Below, piece by piece: positions 1 through 9,669 of a DNA stretch of 64,000 nt (position 1 is its first letter; every line of letters starts with the position of its first letter). The notes under the pieces are model-generated. The model was not told where the DNA came from. It searched no databases and saw only the letters and a program-made list of their open reading frames with translations. The position numbers were made by a program, and so were the translations under genes. The DNA comes from Algoriphagus marinus (GTDB lineage Bacteria > Bacteroidota > Bacteroidia > Cytophagales > Cyclobacteriaceae). The DNA is taken from NCBI RefSeq assembly GCF_001936475.1, contig NZ_MSPQ01000017.1:1-64000 (forward strand), read 5' to 3'.

Positions 1-2189
1 TTTTCAACCACATTGATATTTACTTCTGCAGAAACAGTAGCTGTTCCTTTGTTATCCGTTGCCTTTGCAGTCAAAGTGAAGTTTCCTACCGAAAGGTTTG
101 TCCAGGCAAAGCTGTAAGGAGAAGTGGTATCCGTTCCCAACAAAGTGGTTCCGTTGTAGAATTCAACTTTGGTGATCGTTCCGTCTGAATCTGCTGCAGT
201 TGCAGTAATGCTTGCATTGTCGCCTTGAGTGAACTGAGCATTAGTTTTTGGAGCAGTGATGCTTACAGTTGGTGCTACGTTTGGAGTATCTACTACACTA
301 AAGGTAATAGTTCGAATCGGCCCTTGCTCCCCTCCTCTATTTGATCCTGAGTAAGTAACCGCTGTAAGAGTATAAGCTCCTACAGGAAGATCCATACCAA
401 AGTAGACTCCATTATTATCTCCATAAAGTGCATATGGTGCAGCATTCTCTAATCTAGTTAGGTTGACTTGACCTGACAAAGTAAAATAAACACTTCCTAC
501 TACAGATGGATTTGTATTGGCCCTGATGTTCACTTTTTTGTCTGAAACAATGCTTCCTTCCATCTGCATTCCGTTTGTCAGGTTAAACAAATCCAGATTT
601 GTATCTGCATTGATTAGAGTAAAGCTTTCTACCTGTGTCACGTTTGACTTTTCAACCACATTGATATTTACCTGTGCAGAAACAGTAGCCGTTCCTTTGT
701 TGTCCGTTGCCTTTGCGGTCAAAGTGAAGTTTCCTACCGGAAGGTTTGTCCAGGCAAAGCTGTAAGGAGAAGTGGTATCCGTTCCCAACAAAGTAGTTCC
801 GTTGTAGAATTCAACTTTGGTAACCGTTCCGTCCGCATCGGCGGCTATTGCAGTGATGCTTGCATTATCGCCCTGTGTAAACTGAGCATTTGAGTTTGGA
901 GCAGTAAGGCTTACTGTTGGTGCTACATTTGATTTTTCAGCTACATTGATATTTACCTGAGCAGAAACAGTTGCTGTTCCTTTGTCGTCAGTTGCCTTTG
1001 CAGTCAAAGTGAAGTTTCCTATTGGAAGGTTTGTCCAGGCAAAGCTGTAAGGAGAAGCGGTATCCGTTCCCAACAAAGTGGTTCCGTTGTAGAATTCAAC
1101 TTTGGTGATAGTTCCGTCCGCATCGCTAGCTGTTGCAGTGATGTTGGCATTGTCGCCTTGTGTGAACTGTGCATTTGCGTTTGGAGCAGTGATACTTACA
1201 GTTGGTGCTACGTTTGGCATTTCAACCACATTGATGTTTGTTTGGGATGAAACAGTAGCTGCTCCTTTGTTATCTGTTGCCTTTGCAGTCAAAGTGAAGT
1301 TTCCTACCGGAAGGTTTGTCCAGGCAAAGCTATAAGGAGATGTAGTATCAGTTCCCAACAAAGTGTTTCCGTTGTAGAATTCAACTTTAGTGATCGTTCC
1401 GTCTGTATCTGTGGCATTTACGGTAACATTTACATTATCTCCCTTCAAAAACTGAGAATTAGAGTTTGGACTGATAATGCTAATTGTAGGAGCTACGTTG
1501 GAATTTTGAATATTAACTATGCTTACTTTCGAGGTAGCCGACTGACCTGTATTGTCGGTTGCAACAGCTTTCAAATTATATTTACCTTCTGAATAATTTT
1601 TCAATTCATATTTATAGGGCAACACAAAGGAAGTATAGACAAGATTATCATTTATAAATAATTCTACCTTTTCAACTTGTCCTAAAGTACTATTGGCCTC
1701 AATATCAACACTTATGACATCAGAAGTAGTATAAACAGAATTTTCAACAGGGGACTTAATTTGAACAGATGGGACATCAATTTGAATGTAATTAGCTGAA
1801 ACTAATACATCTTTTTCTGGCATCAAAAATTCATACACAATGTTCTCACTAACAGATTTGCCGTCAATACTCCAATGACTAAACAAATATCCCAAGAAGG
1901 GTTCTGCTACAAGCTGAACGAAATTGTTTGATTTAATTTCATAAACCTGGGAATTGAATAAATCTTCATTAAAATCAACAGTATTCAATAATAATTTTGG
2001 AACACCTGTTACAAAATCAGTATTCTTAGATACAAAAGGCGTTTTTAATATAATGTCCGAATCTTCAGCTATAAAACTATTCAAATTAGTATTGATTGAT
2101 AAATGAGATCCAGAAGCTTCCATTAAAGAAATACTAACTCCAAAAAGAGCTATAAGAGACAAGAAGTATTTAGTAAATGTTTTTTTCAT
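1..2189 (-). CDS. Large secreted Ig-repeat protein, N-terminal part (partial at left edge)
   Basis: The reading frame is open from an ATG at 2189 to the window edge (729 codons), so the C-terminus is missing. The start MKKTFTKYFLSLIALFG is a signal peptide. Residues of about 30-135 resemble an InlB-type repeat (Leu-Val-Ala-Glu-Pro, then a Gly-Tyr-x-Phe-x-x-Trp pattern). They are followed by Ig-like domains of the Big_9 kind, recognisable by KVEFYNG, LLGTD, SPYSFAWTNLP and LTAKATD. Five such units are present. Units 2-4 (counted from the N-terminus) are nearly identical and contiguous. A different domain of 121 residues (VESFTLINADTN, VGSVYFTL, PYALYGD) precedes the last visible unit. Such proteins in Bacteroidota usually end in a type IX secretion sorting domain, which would lie outside the window. 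Role in adhesion or polysaccharide binding is inferred only. Confidence 0.85.
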   Translation of the reverse strand, partial: MKKTFTKYFLSLIALFGVSISLMEASGSHLSINTNLNSFIAEDSDIILKTPFVSKNTDFVTGVPKLLLNTVDFNEDLFNSQVYEIKSNNFVQLVAEPFLGYLFSHWSIDGKSVSENIVYEFLMPEKDVLVSANYIQIDVPSVQIKSPVENSVYTTSDVISVDIEANSTLGQVEKVELFINDNLVYTSFVLPYKYELKNYSEGKYNLKAVATDNTGQSATSKVSIVNIQNSNVAPTISIISPNSNSQFLKGDNVNVTVNATDTDGTITKVEFYNGNTLLGTDTTSPYSFAWTNLPVGNFTLTAKATDNKGAATVSSQTNINVVEMPNVAPTVSITAPNANAQFTQGDNANITATASDADGTITKVEFYNGTTLLGTDTASPYSFAWTNLPIGNFTLTAKATDDKGTATVSAQVNINVAEKSNVAPTVSLTAPNSNAQFTQGDNASITAIAADADGTVTKVEFYNGTTLLGTDTTSPYSFAWTNLPVGNFTLTAKATDNKGTATVSAQVNINVVEKSNVTQVESFTLINADTNLDLFNLTNGMQMEGSIVSDKKVNIRANTNPSVVGSVYFTLSGQVNLTRLENAAPYALYGDNNGVYFGMDLPVGAYTLTAVTYSGSNRGGEQGPIRTITFSVVDTPNVAPTVSITAPKTNAQFTQGDNASITATAADSDGTITKVEFYNGTTLLGTDTTSPYSFAWTNLSVGNFTLTAKATDNKGTATVSAEVNINVVE
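649..1788 (-). repeat. Tandem 285-bp repeat coding for Ig-like domains
   Basis: Units begin at 649, 934, 1219 and 1504, so the period is exactly 285 bp (95 codons). The first three are nearly identical at the DNA level; the fourth (1504-1788) is clearly diverged. A further near-identical copy occupies about 1-285, separated by a 363-bp unrelated coding segment. All units are in the same frame of the secreted protein. Confidence 0.9.
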
Positions 2190-3453
2190 CTATATGTATT
2201 TTATACTTAGAATACTGCCTATTAAATATTGAATTTTATATTTCATGATTTTAAATATATTTTCATGTTTCAATCAAACAGTAAAATGTATTTCGTCTAA
2301 GAGACATCATGTTTTGAAACAAGCAAAATATTTTATTAAAAAACAAAATTACGATTGATGAAAATTATCATGAAAAAATATGAACATTGAATTAAAATAC
2401 TTCAAACAAACATGTGTGTATTTAATATTCATATTTTTGCCGATGGAATAATTTTTTCTATTTTTTTTTTTTTAAAATAATTTTTAACACTAAAATGGAT
2501 TAGCCCTAACTAGAGTACAGAAAGGGTAAAATGATAGAATCTCAAAGGATTGCAATTCAAATGGTAAGAATTAGAAAACTCAAATGCACACCATTTGGAA
2601 TGAAAACATGGATTTTTAGACTACTAAGAGACAGGATTTAAAGGACAGAATCCTATCAATTCTTATAATCCATTACTTAAATGACATTATAAAGCCTTAC
2701 AGTATTTGACCAAATCAGTGAATTAGATCATCTTGTTTTCATTATCACTAATAAATCGATAACTCAAAAATGAGTTATAAACATACTAAGCCAGAAAACA
2801 GATAAAATTCTATTTTTGAATCACGATTGAAGATCAAAATTTAGAATTCAACCTGAAGATGATTGCAATTCCACATTTAATGGGTGATGAAAAAATTATA
2901 TCCTAGGACTATGCCAATACTAGCCTAAATGGAAATGTTTTAATCCTATATATATTTTTGGATTTCTTAATTAGTAAAATGCATTTTAAAAAGGAATGTT
3001 AAATTTAAAATATTGAAGCCTGAATTTGAGTTGCCCAATATGTCAACATTTTGATTAGGAAGTACACACCACAAAAAGTTAAACAGTTAACGTAAAAAAA
3101 TACCTATCAAACCTAATTTTATAGGTTATAAAAAAGATCATTTAAAAAATTGATATCAGTTTTAAATAAGTAATAAAAATTGAATCAAACTCATTTGATA
3201 TAGGAAATTATTTCTATTATAAAAAACTACAAACCTCTAGTATCATTAAAAACCAGAAGAGAGCAGAAGTTATCTATTCGTAAAAACTCTAACAAACGTT
3301 AAATATGAATGACATAATAAAATGATTAAAAATTAATCATCTAAAAATTAGATTTTAGATAATCAGAATCATAGATTAAAATTTGTTCAACAAACAATTT
3401 CGCAATTAAGGATGATATCTCTTTGAAATAAAAAAAATTCGATTAATTACTTT
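2190..3453. other. AT-rich gene-free spacer
   Basis: This 1.26 kb stretch lies upstream of the Ig-repeat gene and downstream of the polysaccharide locus. Stops are frequent in all frames, and the longest ATG frames I can read are under 40 codons and not recognisable. It holds a run of T at about 2459-2472. It must contain the promoter of the Ig-repeat gene, but I see no convincing -33/-7 pair and no terminator hairpin. Confidence 0.6.
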
Positions 3454-4527
3454 TCATTTCTTATCCCGAATTATACTAATTAGATAAGGATACAGAATTT
3501 CATTAACAATATTTTTCCACAAACTCTTCTCCATTTCTTTTTGAATTTGTTTGGAATCGTATGAATCAAGCTTTTTAGAAATCTCAAATATTCCTTTTGA
3601 AATAGCTTCCACATTGTCTTCAATTAAAATTCCATTTGATCTATTGACAATTTTTGCATTTGCATGCGTATTAGTAGCTAATACAGGAAGTCCGGACAAC
3701 AAATACTCATATGTTTTAGTAGGGGGTTGGTTTTGAAAATAGGGGGTAATTGGAACATATGAAACACCACAAGATGCTTTTTCAACGTAATTACACAACT
3801 TATCATTTTGAATATACCCAGTTGTAAACACACGATCCTTTAAATCATTATCATTAATATATTGATGTATTATCTGGAGTTCATTATTAAATCCATCACC
3901 AATGATCGTAAGTGTAGAAATCCTTTCTAAAGGATAGTTCTGGATATAGGCATGGAAACCAATAACTAAATTCAGAATATTTCTATTCGAAAGAGTTCCT
4001 ACATAAATGAGGTTAAGATTTTCTAAAGAAATGTCAGATTTAACAAGACTATCTCCACCTAATGGCAAAACAAAAAAATCTCTTATCTTTATTTGCTTAC
4101 CGGTTTCTTCACTGATTACGGATATATTTTTAAAAATTAGAGATTCAAACTTAAGCAGATTATCAAGTAAATAATTTTTAATTCTACTCTCAGTAACAGC
4201 AATAGTTCTAATATCTAAATTAAAACAATAATTTACATTTAATAATTTAAGAAGGCTACACCCAGGAAAATATACAACAAAAACTAGATCAAATTTATTT
4301 TGAGTTATTTTCATATTAACACTTTTCAAAAGTATTGAAAATCTGTTAAACAAACTCCCTTGTCTTTTCAAATAAATACAGTTAACTCCCTCAGTAACTA
4401 TTCTTTTTTTATTCTCATCCCAACATATATATGTAATATTAAATTTATCAGACAAATACGTACAATACTTATAAGTATCGATATGATAGCCGTATTGCTC
4501 TTTATTTACAATCAAAATATTATTCAT
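3454..4527 (-). CDS. Glycosyltransferase, GT4-like
   Basis: This 357-residue protein has the two-domain layout of GT-B enzymes. The C-terminal half carries the usual donor-site pattern: LIYVGTLSNRN starts the second Rossmann domain, TIIGDG follows, and the sequence around KTYEYLLSGLPVLATN is the acidic E-x7-E-like nucleotide-sugar binding region. No signal peptide or membrane segment is seen, so it probably acts at the cytoplasmic face of the inner membrane. It is the last gene of a minus-strand run and starts 10 bp after the GT2 gene, so the two are probably co-transcribed. Donor and acceptor cannot be read from sequence. It very likely adds one sugar to the lipid-linked repeat unit. Confidence 0.82.
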   Translation of the reverse strand: MNNILIVNKEQYGYHIDTYKYCTYLSDKFNITYICWDENKKRIVTEGVNCIYLKRQGSLFNRFSILLKSVNMKITQNKFDLVFVVYFPGCSLLKLLNVNYCFNLDIRTIAVTESRIKNYLLDNLLKFESLIFKNISVISEETGKQIKIRDFFVLPLGGDSLVKSDISLENLNLIYVGTLSNRNILNLVIGFHAYIQNYPLERISTLTIIGDGFNNELQIIHQYINDNDLKDRVFTTGYIQNDKLCNYVEKASCGVSYVPITPYFQNQPPTKTYEYLLSGLPVLATNTHANAKIVNRSNGILIEDNVEAISKGIFEISKKLDSYDSKQIQKEMEKSLWKNIVNEILYPYLISIIRDKK

Positions 4528-4537
4528 AAAAATTTTC

Positions 4538-5563
4538 TTAGAATTTATTGTAAAAAATCAAACAACGTAACAACAATTTACTTTCAGGAAAGGATTCATC
4601 TGTAATGAATGAATTTTTTTTATTTAAATAAAAAAGAAAAGTTTGGGGCCCGATTGAAGATGATTTTTTACAAACTGAAAAAAACACTGATGCTAATACT
4701 TTATCAAATGAATTTTCATCATATATTTTGAATTTTGAATTTTTATTTTTTAGATAAATAAGCCAATCATAAACTTCTTTTAATTTTGAAAAACTTGATA
4801 TTAATTCAGTAGAAGCACAACTATAATGTAATTCAAAATTTTTTTCTAAATGGGGAATATCAAACTTATCAAAAGCCTTTGAATAAATCATTTTATGAAA
4901 ATCAAATAATTGTTTCCGGCGATCACTATAGACTTTCATAATACTTGATTCTGAAGCCCTATAATAATAAAGAACCTGATCAAGATTCTTTATAGGAAAA
5001 TGAAAACTGGCATCAAAAAAAAAGTCGTAATCTTCAGCCACTGCAAGTTTTACATTATAGGTTAGTTTTGCCTCTCTTATCATCTTCATTCGATACATAG
5101 TAGTAGCGGACAAAAGCGAATTATAAAATAACAGTGAAGCTTTTATTAATGATGGTTCTAAAAATTTTCTCGAAATATATGGCTTTCCTTCACCAAATCT
5201 TTGCAGAGCTGTCCCACAAATTCCTACCTCCAAATTTTCACGCAAATAATTAATTTGGACTTCAAATCTATTTGGCTCGATTAAGTCATCACAATCCATC
5301 CAAGCTAGGTACTCTCCTTTTGCCTCTTTCAGACCAACATTTCGAGTATATGCAACGCCTTGATTTTTTTCATTTCTAATTAATCGTATTCTTGAATCTT
5401 TTATCGATTGGATAATTTTGACAGAAGAATCTGATGATCCATCATCTATGATCAGTAATTCATAATCAGTAAAAGTCTGACTCAATACGTTAGAAATAGC
5501 TTCTTCCAAGTATTTTTCACCATTATAAACTGGCATGATCACTGAGAGTGGTAATAAATTCAT
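4538..5563 (-). CDS. Glycosyltransferase family 2
   Basis: The 341-residue product starts with a classic GT-A fold: SVIMPVYNGEKYLEEAISNV near residue 8, the nucleotide-binding LLIIDDGSSD, then NVGLKEAKGEYLAWMDCDD, where the MDCDD is the DxD-like metal site. Residue AEDYDFF near 180 fits the usual catalytic base region. No membrane helices are seen. It lies directly upstream of the GT4-like gene with a 10-bp gap. It probably transfers a sugar to the growing undecaprenyl-linked oligosaccharide of this locus; the donor sugar is unknown. Confidence 0.88.
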   Translation of the reverse strand: MNLLPLSVIMPVYNGEKYLEEAISNVLSQTFTDYELLIIDDGSSDSSVKIIQSIKDSRIRLIRNEKNQGVAYTRNVGLKEAKGEYLAWMDCDDLIEPNRFEVQINYLRENLEVGICGTALQRFGEGKPYISRKFLEPSLIKASLLFYNSLLSATTMYRMKMIREAKLTYNVKLAVAEDYDFFFDASFHFPIKNLDQVLYYYRASESSIMKVYSDRRKQLFDFHKMIYSKAFDKFDIPHLEKNFELHYSCASTELISSFSKLKEVYDWLIYLKNKNSKFKIYDENSFDKVLASVFFSVCKKSSSIGPQTFLFYLNKKNSFITDESFPESKLLLRCLIFYNKF

Positions 5564-5917
5564 CTATTAATTGAATTAAAATACTGTTTCTTTATTATGT
5601 TTTTTTCGAAAAATTTATCCCCCCTACCTTTTGAAAAGGAACAGTGTCAAATTTAAAAAATAAAGCGCCAAAATCGAAAATATTCTAAAATTGTAAACTT
5701 TGTTACTGTTTTTTAACAAGGATTTTGCTTTGGATTATAAACAACTAACCAACAAAATCAAATTTCAAGAATGCGCATTTTCCTCAAAAAATTACGCCAT
5801 ACTACCCAAAAATCTAAATTTCCTAGCCTTGCTGTTTTCTACTTTCCAGCTAATTTTGAAAAATTCGCCTATCAATGTAGATTTTTAAATACCATAAATC
5901 TATCTTTTTGATAGCAA
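5564..5917. other. Gene-free spacer inside the minus-strand sugar operon
   Basis: This 354-bp gap separates the SAF oxidoreductase gene from the GT2 gene. Small plus-strand frames here (for example 5700-5888) have no recognisable content. It may hold a promoter for the two glycosyltransferases; I find no clear hairpin. Confidence 0.5.
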
Positions 5918-7213
5918 TTATTGAAAAAATAATATTTGCTCAGCCCTCAATTTATCACAAAGCCTGTTTGATGGGATTATTACATCATCATAAGTCAATA
6001 CTTGGTCTTTTGAAATATCATTTTTCAACAAACACCCTTCTGCTAGACCTATTGGCAATAAGTTTTCCTTTATGGAAACCTCATAATTTTCACATAAACC
6101 ATAAGTCATATAACCCCCAAGATCATCAATTTTTTCACCCTTTTTAAGATCGACTTTTGCGGTAGCGACAACATCTACCATGGGTTTCCCTAGAGGAGCG
6201 AGAGCAGCATCATGAAAAAGAACAGCCCGGGCAACAGTTAAAGGAACTTCAAAATGGCAAAGATGATAGGGAGTATAAAAAAGATATAAGGGCCCCTTCC
6301 CTAGCTTATATAAATTAAGATAATGCTGTTGCTTGGGATCATCATGTGTACCAAGGACAAAAACTCCTGGCCCTGGATCAGCTCCTACCACATAATCAAC
6401 TATACCATTGCCTTCTAAAAGTACTTCCAAGGGATATAAATCCTGAAATACATCCTTCAGAGGGGTTCCGCTTGCTACAGTTGGACCAAACATTCCTCTT
6501 TTTGCCACCTTCATTCCAGTTCCATTTGCAACGATTGCCTGTTCAAAAGATATTTTAGTTCCATCTGCAAAGGAGGTAACCATTTTAGGGTTTTGTCCCC
6601 ATTGTTTGGCAAAACCTTCTTGCGTGGTTGGATTTCTATAGGGGTCATGTAGGCCTTTAATATTCCCACATAAAACTGGTTTTACTCCTATAGACTTAAC
6701 AAATCGATAAAGATTCATTTCAACTCCTGGCTGATCGCCATCAGCATTAGTAAGGATTACCCCCGCCCTATCCGCATATACTTTTAAAATGGGGCCTATT
6801 GTACCATCAACTTCAGCATTCATCAAGATGACATGTTTCTTATGATCAAAGGCTTTGAGAATTATACGTGCTGAGAACTCTATAGCTCCCGTAACTTCAA
6901 TAATAGCATCTATTCCTTTAGCCTCACAGAGGATATCCGCATAATCTGTAATGCTGAATTTCCCATTCCTGATATTATTTTCTAATTCACTTCTATTGTC
7001 AGTATACAATGGATCCGGGATTCCAGCCTCAAAAAAAACATCTCTTGCCTTTTCAACATTTCTATTAAAAATTGCAACTAAACGCATTCCGGGGACAGAA
7101 TTGACAATTTGATTGGCTATTCCCCGAGCCATAAAACCTGCCCCAATCATTGCAACTTTTATAGGGTTATTTTCAGCGTGTCTTTTCTTTAATGCATTAT
7201 CAATAATTACCAT
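5918..7213 (-). CDS. NAD(P)-dependent oxidoreductase with C-terminal SAF domain
   Basis: The 431-residue protein begins with a Rossmann nucleotide site (KVAMIGAGFMARGIANQI, residues of about 19-36), like homoserine-dehydrogenase-type folds. A middle catalytic part contains TNADGDQPGVEMNL. A C-terminal SAF-like region (VDLKKGEKIDDLGGY through VLTYDDVIIP) follows. Genes of this build recur in polysaccharide loci beside rfbF and rmlC homologues, but I know of no assigned reaction. It lies 11 bp after the epimerase gene, in one operon with it. It probably oxidises or reduces a keto-sugar intermediate of the nucleotide-sugar pathway; this is inference. It should not be named homoserine dehydrogenase. 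Confidence 0.8.
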   Translation of the reverse strand: MVIIDNALKKRHAENNPIKVAMIGAGFMARGIANQIVNSVPGMRLVAIFNRNVEKARDVFFEAGIPDPLYTDNRSELENNIRNGKFSITDYADILCEAKGIDAIIEVTGAIEFSARIILKAFDHKKHVILMNAEVDGTIGPILKVYADRAGVILTNADGDQPGVEMNLYRFVKSIGVKPVLCGNIKGLHDPYRNPTTQEGFAKQWGQNPKMVTSFADGTKISFEQAIVANGTGMKVAKRGMFGPTVASGTPLKDVFQDLYPLEVLLEGNGIVDYVVGADPGPGVFVLGTHDDPKQQHYLNLYKLGKGPLYLFYTPYHLCHFEVPLTVARAVLFHDAALAPLGKPMVDVVATAKVDLKKGEKIDDLGGYMTYGLCENYEVSIKENLLPIGLAEGCLLKNDISKDQVLTYDDVIIPSNRLCDKLRAEQILFFQ

Positions 7214-7224
7214 ATAGAGTTATT

Positions 7225-7749
7225 TTAAAAATTAGGGTGATTTCTATCTTTTTCAGATATGATTTCAGGGTTCATTGGCCATTCAATTTTAAATTCAGGA
7301 TCATTCCACCTAATCCCCGCTTCAGCACCTGGGGTATAAAACTGAGTTACTAAATAAGAAACTTCACAATTGTCCTCCAGCGTGATGAAGCCATGGGCAA
7401 AATCCTCAGGAACATAAAGCATTTTATAATTGTCTTGGGTCAATTCAACACCCACCCATTGTTTATAAGTTGGAGAATTCTTCCTGAGATCTATAATTAC
7501 GTCATAAATTGCTCCTCTTGTACATCGAATTAATTTTGTCTCCTGAAAAGGATCATTTTGATAATGCATGCCTCTTATCGTTCCTTTCTTAAGACTTAAG
7601 GAAGTATTTGCTTGTTTGATGTCATGTTTCAAACCATGTGCGGCTAATTCTTTAGCGCACCATGACCTTCCAAAAAATCCTCTTTCATCTTCTAATTTCT
7701 TGATTTCAAGAATAAAAGCACCTTTAAGTTTTGTTTCAGTAAATATCAT
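7225..7749 (-). CDS. rfbC: dTDP-4-dehydrorhamnose 3,5-epimerase family protein
   Basis: The 174-residue product is a full-length RmlC-type cupin. It shows GTIRGMHYQ with the catalytic His62, the DVIIDLR strand, WVGVELT, YVPEDFAHGF, a Tyr at 138 in QFYTP matching the conserved second acid/base, and Asp168 to pair with His62. All catalytic positions are therefore kept. The family epimerises C3 and C5 of 4-keto-6-deoxy nucleotide sugars. No rmlA, rmlB or rmlD is in the window and the neighbour is a cytidylyltransferase, so the substrate may be a CDP-linked keto sugar instead of dTDP-linked. It sits 12 bp after the SDR gene and 11 bp before the SAF oxidoreductase gene. Confidence 0.9.
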   Translation of the reverse strand: MIFTETKLKGAFILEIKKLEDERGFFGRSWCAKELAAHGLKHDIKQANTSLSLKKGTIRGMHYQNDPFQETKLIRCTRGAIYDVIIDLRKNSPTYKQWVGVELTQDNYKMLYVPEDFAHGFITLEDNCEVSYLVTQFYTPGAEAGIRWNDPEFKIEWPMNPEIISEKDRNHPNF

Positions 7750-7761
7750 ATTTATTAATTT

Positions 7762-8808
7762 TCACCAATTCCAAGAAAGGTCCTCAATCAGAAAATTTTT
7801 ACTTTGTAGATTATTTAAAACTTCAAGCCTCATATACTGAGATTTTCTATACTGATGATCATTAAAATTCATTTCAGTAAGGTTGGAGTATAAATCTTTA
7901 ATAGTTCTATTAAGGTCAAAAACAGGGAGGTAATCCGGTGCCAACTCTGCAAATAAATCAAAATTGACTTTGTATGACCTTTTATCAGGTTGGGCATTCG
8001 GATTTACAGATACTTTAACGCCGGGTATCACTTCTGCTACGGCCTCTGCCAGTTCGACAACCTGATAATTCCAAGTATTTGTACCTGTGTTTACTACTAA
8101 AAACCCTCCTCCTTTACTTGCATTTCGGCTAATTCCAAAGTCAATCGCCCTAGCCATATCTAATACATTGATTAGAGGTCGCCAAGGAGTACCATCACTC
8201 AAAATGGATATTTCCTTTGAAGTGACAGCCCCAGCTACAAAATCATTCAATACCAAATCCAATCTTAGACGGTCAGAATGACCACAGGCTGTTGCAAAAC
8301 GAAAGCAGGTTACAACAAAGTTTTCACTTGCAAGCGAAATTAATCCATTTTCAGCCTCCACTTTGGATTTAGCATAAGCAGTAAGTGGGTTAAGTCTGTC
8401 AGTTTCTACTTTTGGATAGTCATCTGCTTCCCCATAAATACTACAGCTTGAGGCAAATACAAACGATTTTACTCCATTCTTCTTGGCTGATTCCGCCATT
8501 CTAATAGCTGACTTACAATTAACATCCATAGTTACTTTTTCAAATTTATTTCCCATTGGATCATTTGAAATCGCTGCCAGATAGACCACAGAATCAATAC
8601 CTTCAAACAAGCTTTCATGAAAATGTCTTACATCTCCAAAAATCTGCTTATTTAATTGATTATCAGGTAAAAAATTAACATTTGTTAAGCACTTGGCAAA
8701 ATACCCCATATCATAGCCTATTAGCTCAGCATGGGGATGTGATTGACGTAGTTTACTTATTAATCCGGGACCTACGTATCCCATATTTCCTGTTATTAGA
8801 ATTTTCAT
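7762..8808 (-). CDS. NAD-dependent epimerase/dehydratase (extended SDR)
   Basis: The chosen ATG at 8808 gives 348 residues beginning MKILITGNMGYVGPGL, where the Gly-rich loop belongs at the N-terminus. A start at 8835 would add nine residues ahead of it. The extended-SDR active site is present: Ser-Ser-Cys-Ser around residue 120, then Tyr145 and Lys149 in YAKSK. The C-terminal half has WRPLINVLDMARAI, typical of nucleotide-sugar epimerases. It follows rfbF in the same operon, so its substrate is probably the CDP-hexose made by RfbF. It may replace the missing CDP-glucose 4,6-dehydratase or act as an epimerase; sequence reading alone cannot tell. Confidence 0.88.
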   Translation of the reverse strand: MKILITGNMGYVGPGLISKLRQSHPHAELIGYDMGYFAKCLTNVNFLPDNQLNKQIFGDVRHFHESLFEGIDSVVYLAAISNDPMGNKFEKVTMDVNCKSAIRMAESAKKNGVKSFVFASSCSIYGEADDYPKVETDRLNPLTAYAKSKVEAENGLISLASENFVVTCFRFATACGHSDRLRLDLVLNDFVAGAVTSKEISILSDGTPWRPLINVLDMARAIDFGISRNASKGGGFLVVNTGTNTWNYQVVELAEAVAEVIPGVKVSVNPNAQPDKRSYKVNFDLFAELAPDYLPVFDLNRTIKDLYSNLTEMNFNDHQYRKSQYMRLEVLNNLQSKNFLIEDLSWNW

Positions 8809-8886
8809 GTGATCTTTTTTCAAGAAGTTGTACAAAATAATTTCAATTTTCAGTTGGAGCTAAATATATCCTAAGTAAAATTCAAA

Positions 8887-9669
8887 TTACCATATTTTCC
8901 ATGGCGCTTTATTGGCATTGCACAAGTTCTCGAGAACTTGCTTATCTCTTAGAGTATCCATAGGATGCCAAAAACCAAAATGCTTAAAGGCAGAAAGTTG
9001 GTCAATTTCTGCAAGTTTCTCAAGAGGATCTTTTTCCCAAACGGTTTGATCATCGGAAATAAAATCCAAAGCTTCAGGCTCCACAACAAAAAAACCTCCA
9101 TTTATCCATGCATTTTCGGAGCCACCGCCCTTAGGTTTTTCTTTGAAACTTTCAATTCTTGTACTTTCATCTCCTAATGTAAAAATCCCAAATCGACCAG
9201 GTTGCTGCACCGCAGTCAGAGTAACTAGAGTCTTTTGCTTTTTGTGAAATGCAATAGAAGCGGAAATATTTACGTCGCTAACTCCATCGCCATAGGTAAG
9301 ACAAAACGTTTCAGATTTCACATAATTAGCAACCCTTTTGATTCTCCCGCCTGTCATGGTATTTTCACCAGTATCCACCAAAGTCACTTTCCATGGCTCA
9401 CTATTTTTACGGTGAATCTCCATGGAATTATTTCTGAGGTCAAAAGTCACATCTGACATATGTAAAAAATAATTTGAGAAATATTCTTTAATCATGTGTC
9501 CTTTATATCCACAACAAATTACGAAATCATTGATTCCATGAGCAGAGTAGATTTTCATAATGTGCCAAAGGATCGGTTTCCCACCTATTTCAACCATTGG
9601 CTTGGGACGAACCCCACTTTCTTCGCTGATCCGAGTACCAAAACCTCCTGCTAAAATTACTGCTTTCAT
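8887..9669 (-). CDS. rfbF: Glucose-1-phosphate cytidylyltransferase
   Basis: The 260-residue length matches RfbF. The N-terminal motif [20 protein letters not shown] (residues 6-25) is the nucleotidyltransferase loop with the activating Lys. YGDGVSD near 127-132 supplies the metal-binding Asp. [12 protein letters not shown] and [10 protein letters not shown] are family signatures. It joins CTP and glucose-1-phosphate to give CDP-glucose and diphosphate, in the cytosol. It is the first gene of the minus-strand nucleotide-sugar operon. In known pathways CDP-glucose 4,6-dehydratase (RfbG) comes next, but it is not found here. Confidence 0.95.
   Translation of the reverse strand: MKAVILAGGFGTRISEESGVRPKPMVEIGGKPILWHIMKIYSAHGINDFVICCGYKGHMIKEYFSNYFLHMSDVTFDLRNNSMEIHRKNSEPWKVTLVDTGENTMTGGRIKRVANYVKSETFCLTYGDGVSDVNISASIAFHKKQKTLVTLTAVQQPGRFGIFTLGDESTRIESFKEKPKGGGSENAWINGGFFVVEPEALDFISDDQTVWEKDPLEKLAEIDQLSAFKHFGFWHPMDTLRDKQVLENLCNANKAPWKIW

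Noticed and set aside
517-1335. Plus-strand frames 517-765 and 1102-1335 within the Ig-repeat region
   Set aside because: They are antisense shadows of the Ig repeats; they recur with the repeat and have no independent features.
1-1788. Regular repeats that might suggest a CRISPR array or satellite
   Set aside because: The period is 285 bp, the repeats are in frame within one minus-strand coding region, and there are no short unique spacers.
2459-2472. Run of T as a phase-variable tract or terminator
   Set aside because: It is not in a gene or next to a stop, and no stem precedes it.
5918-7213. Homoserine dehydrogenase
   Set aside because: The Rossmann start is similar, but the C-terminal SAF region and the sugar-operon context point to a different oxidoreductase.
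7225-9669. A standard dTDP-rhamnose operon
   Set aside because: Only the RmlC-like gene is present; rmlA, rmlB and rmlD are not found and the nucleotidyltransferase is the CTP-using RfbF.
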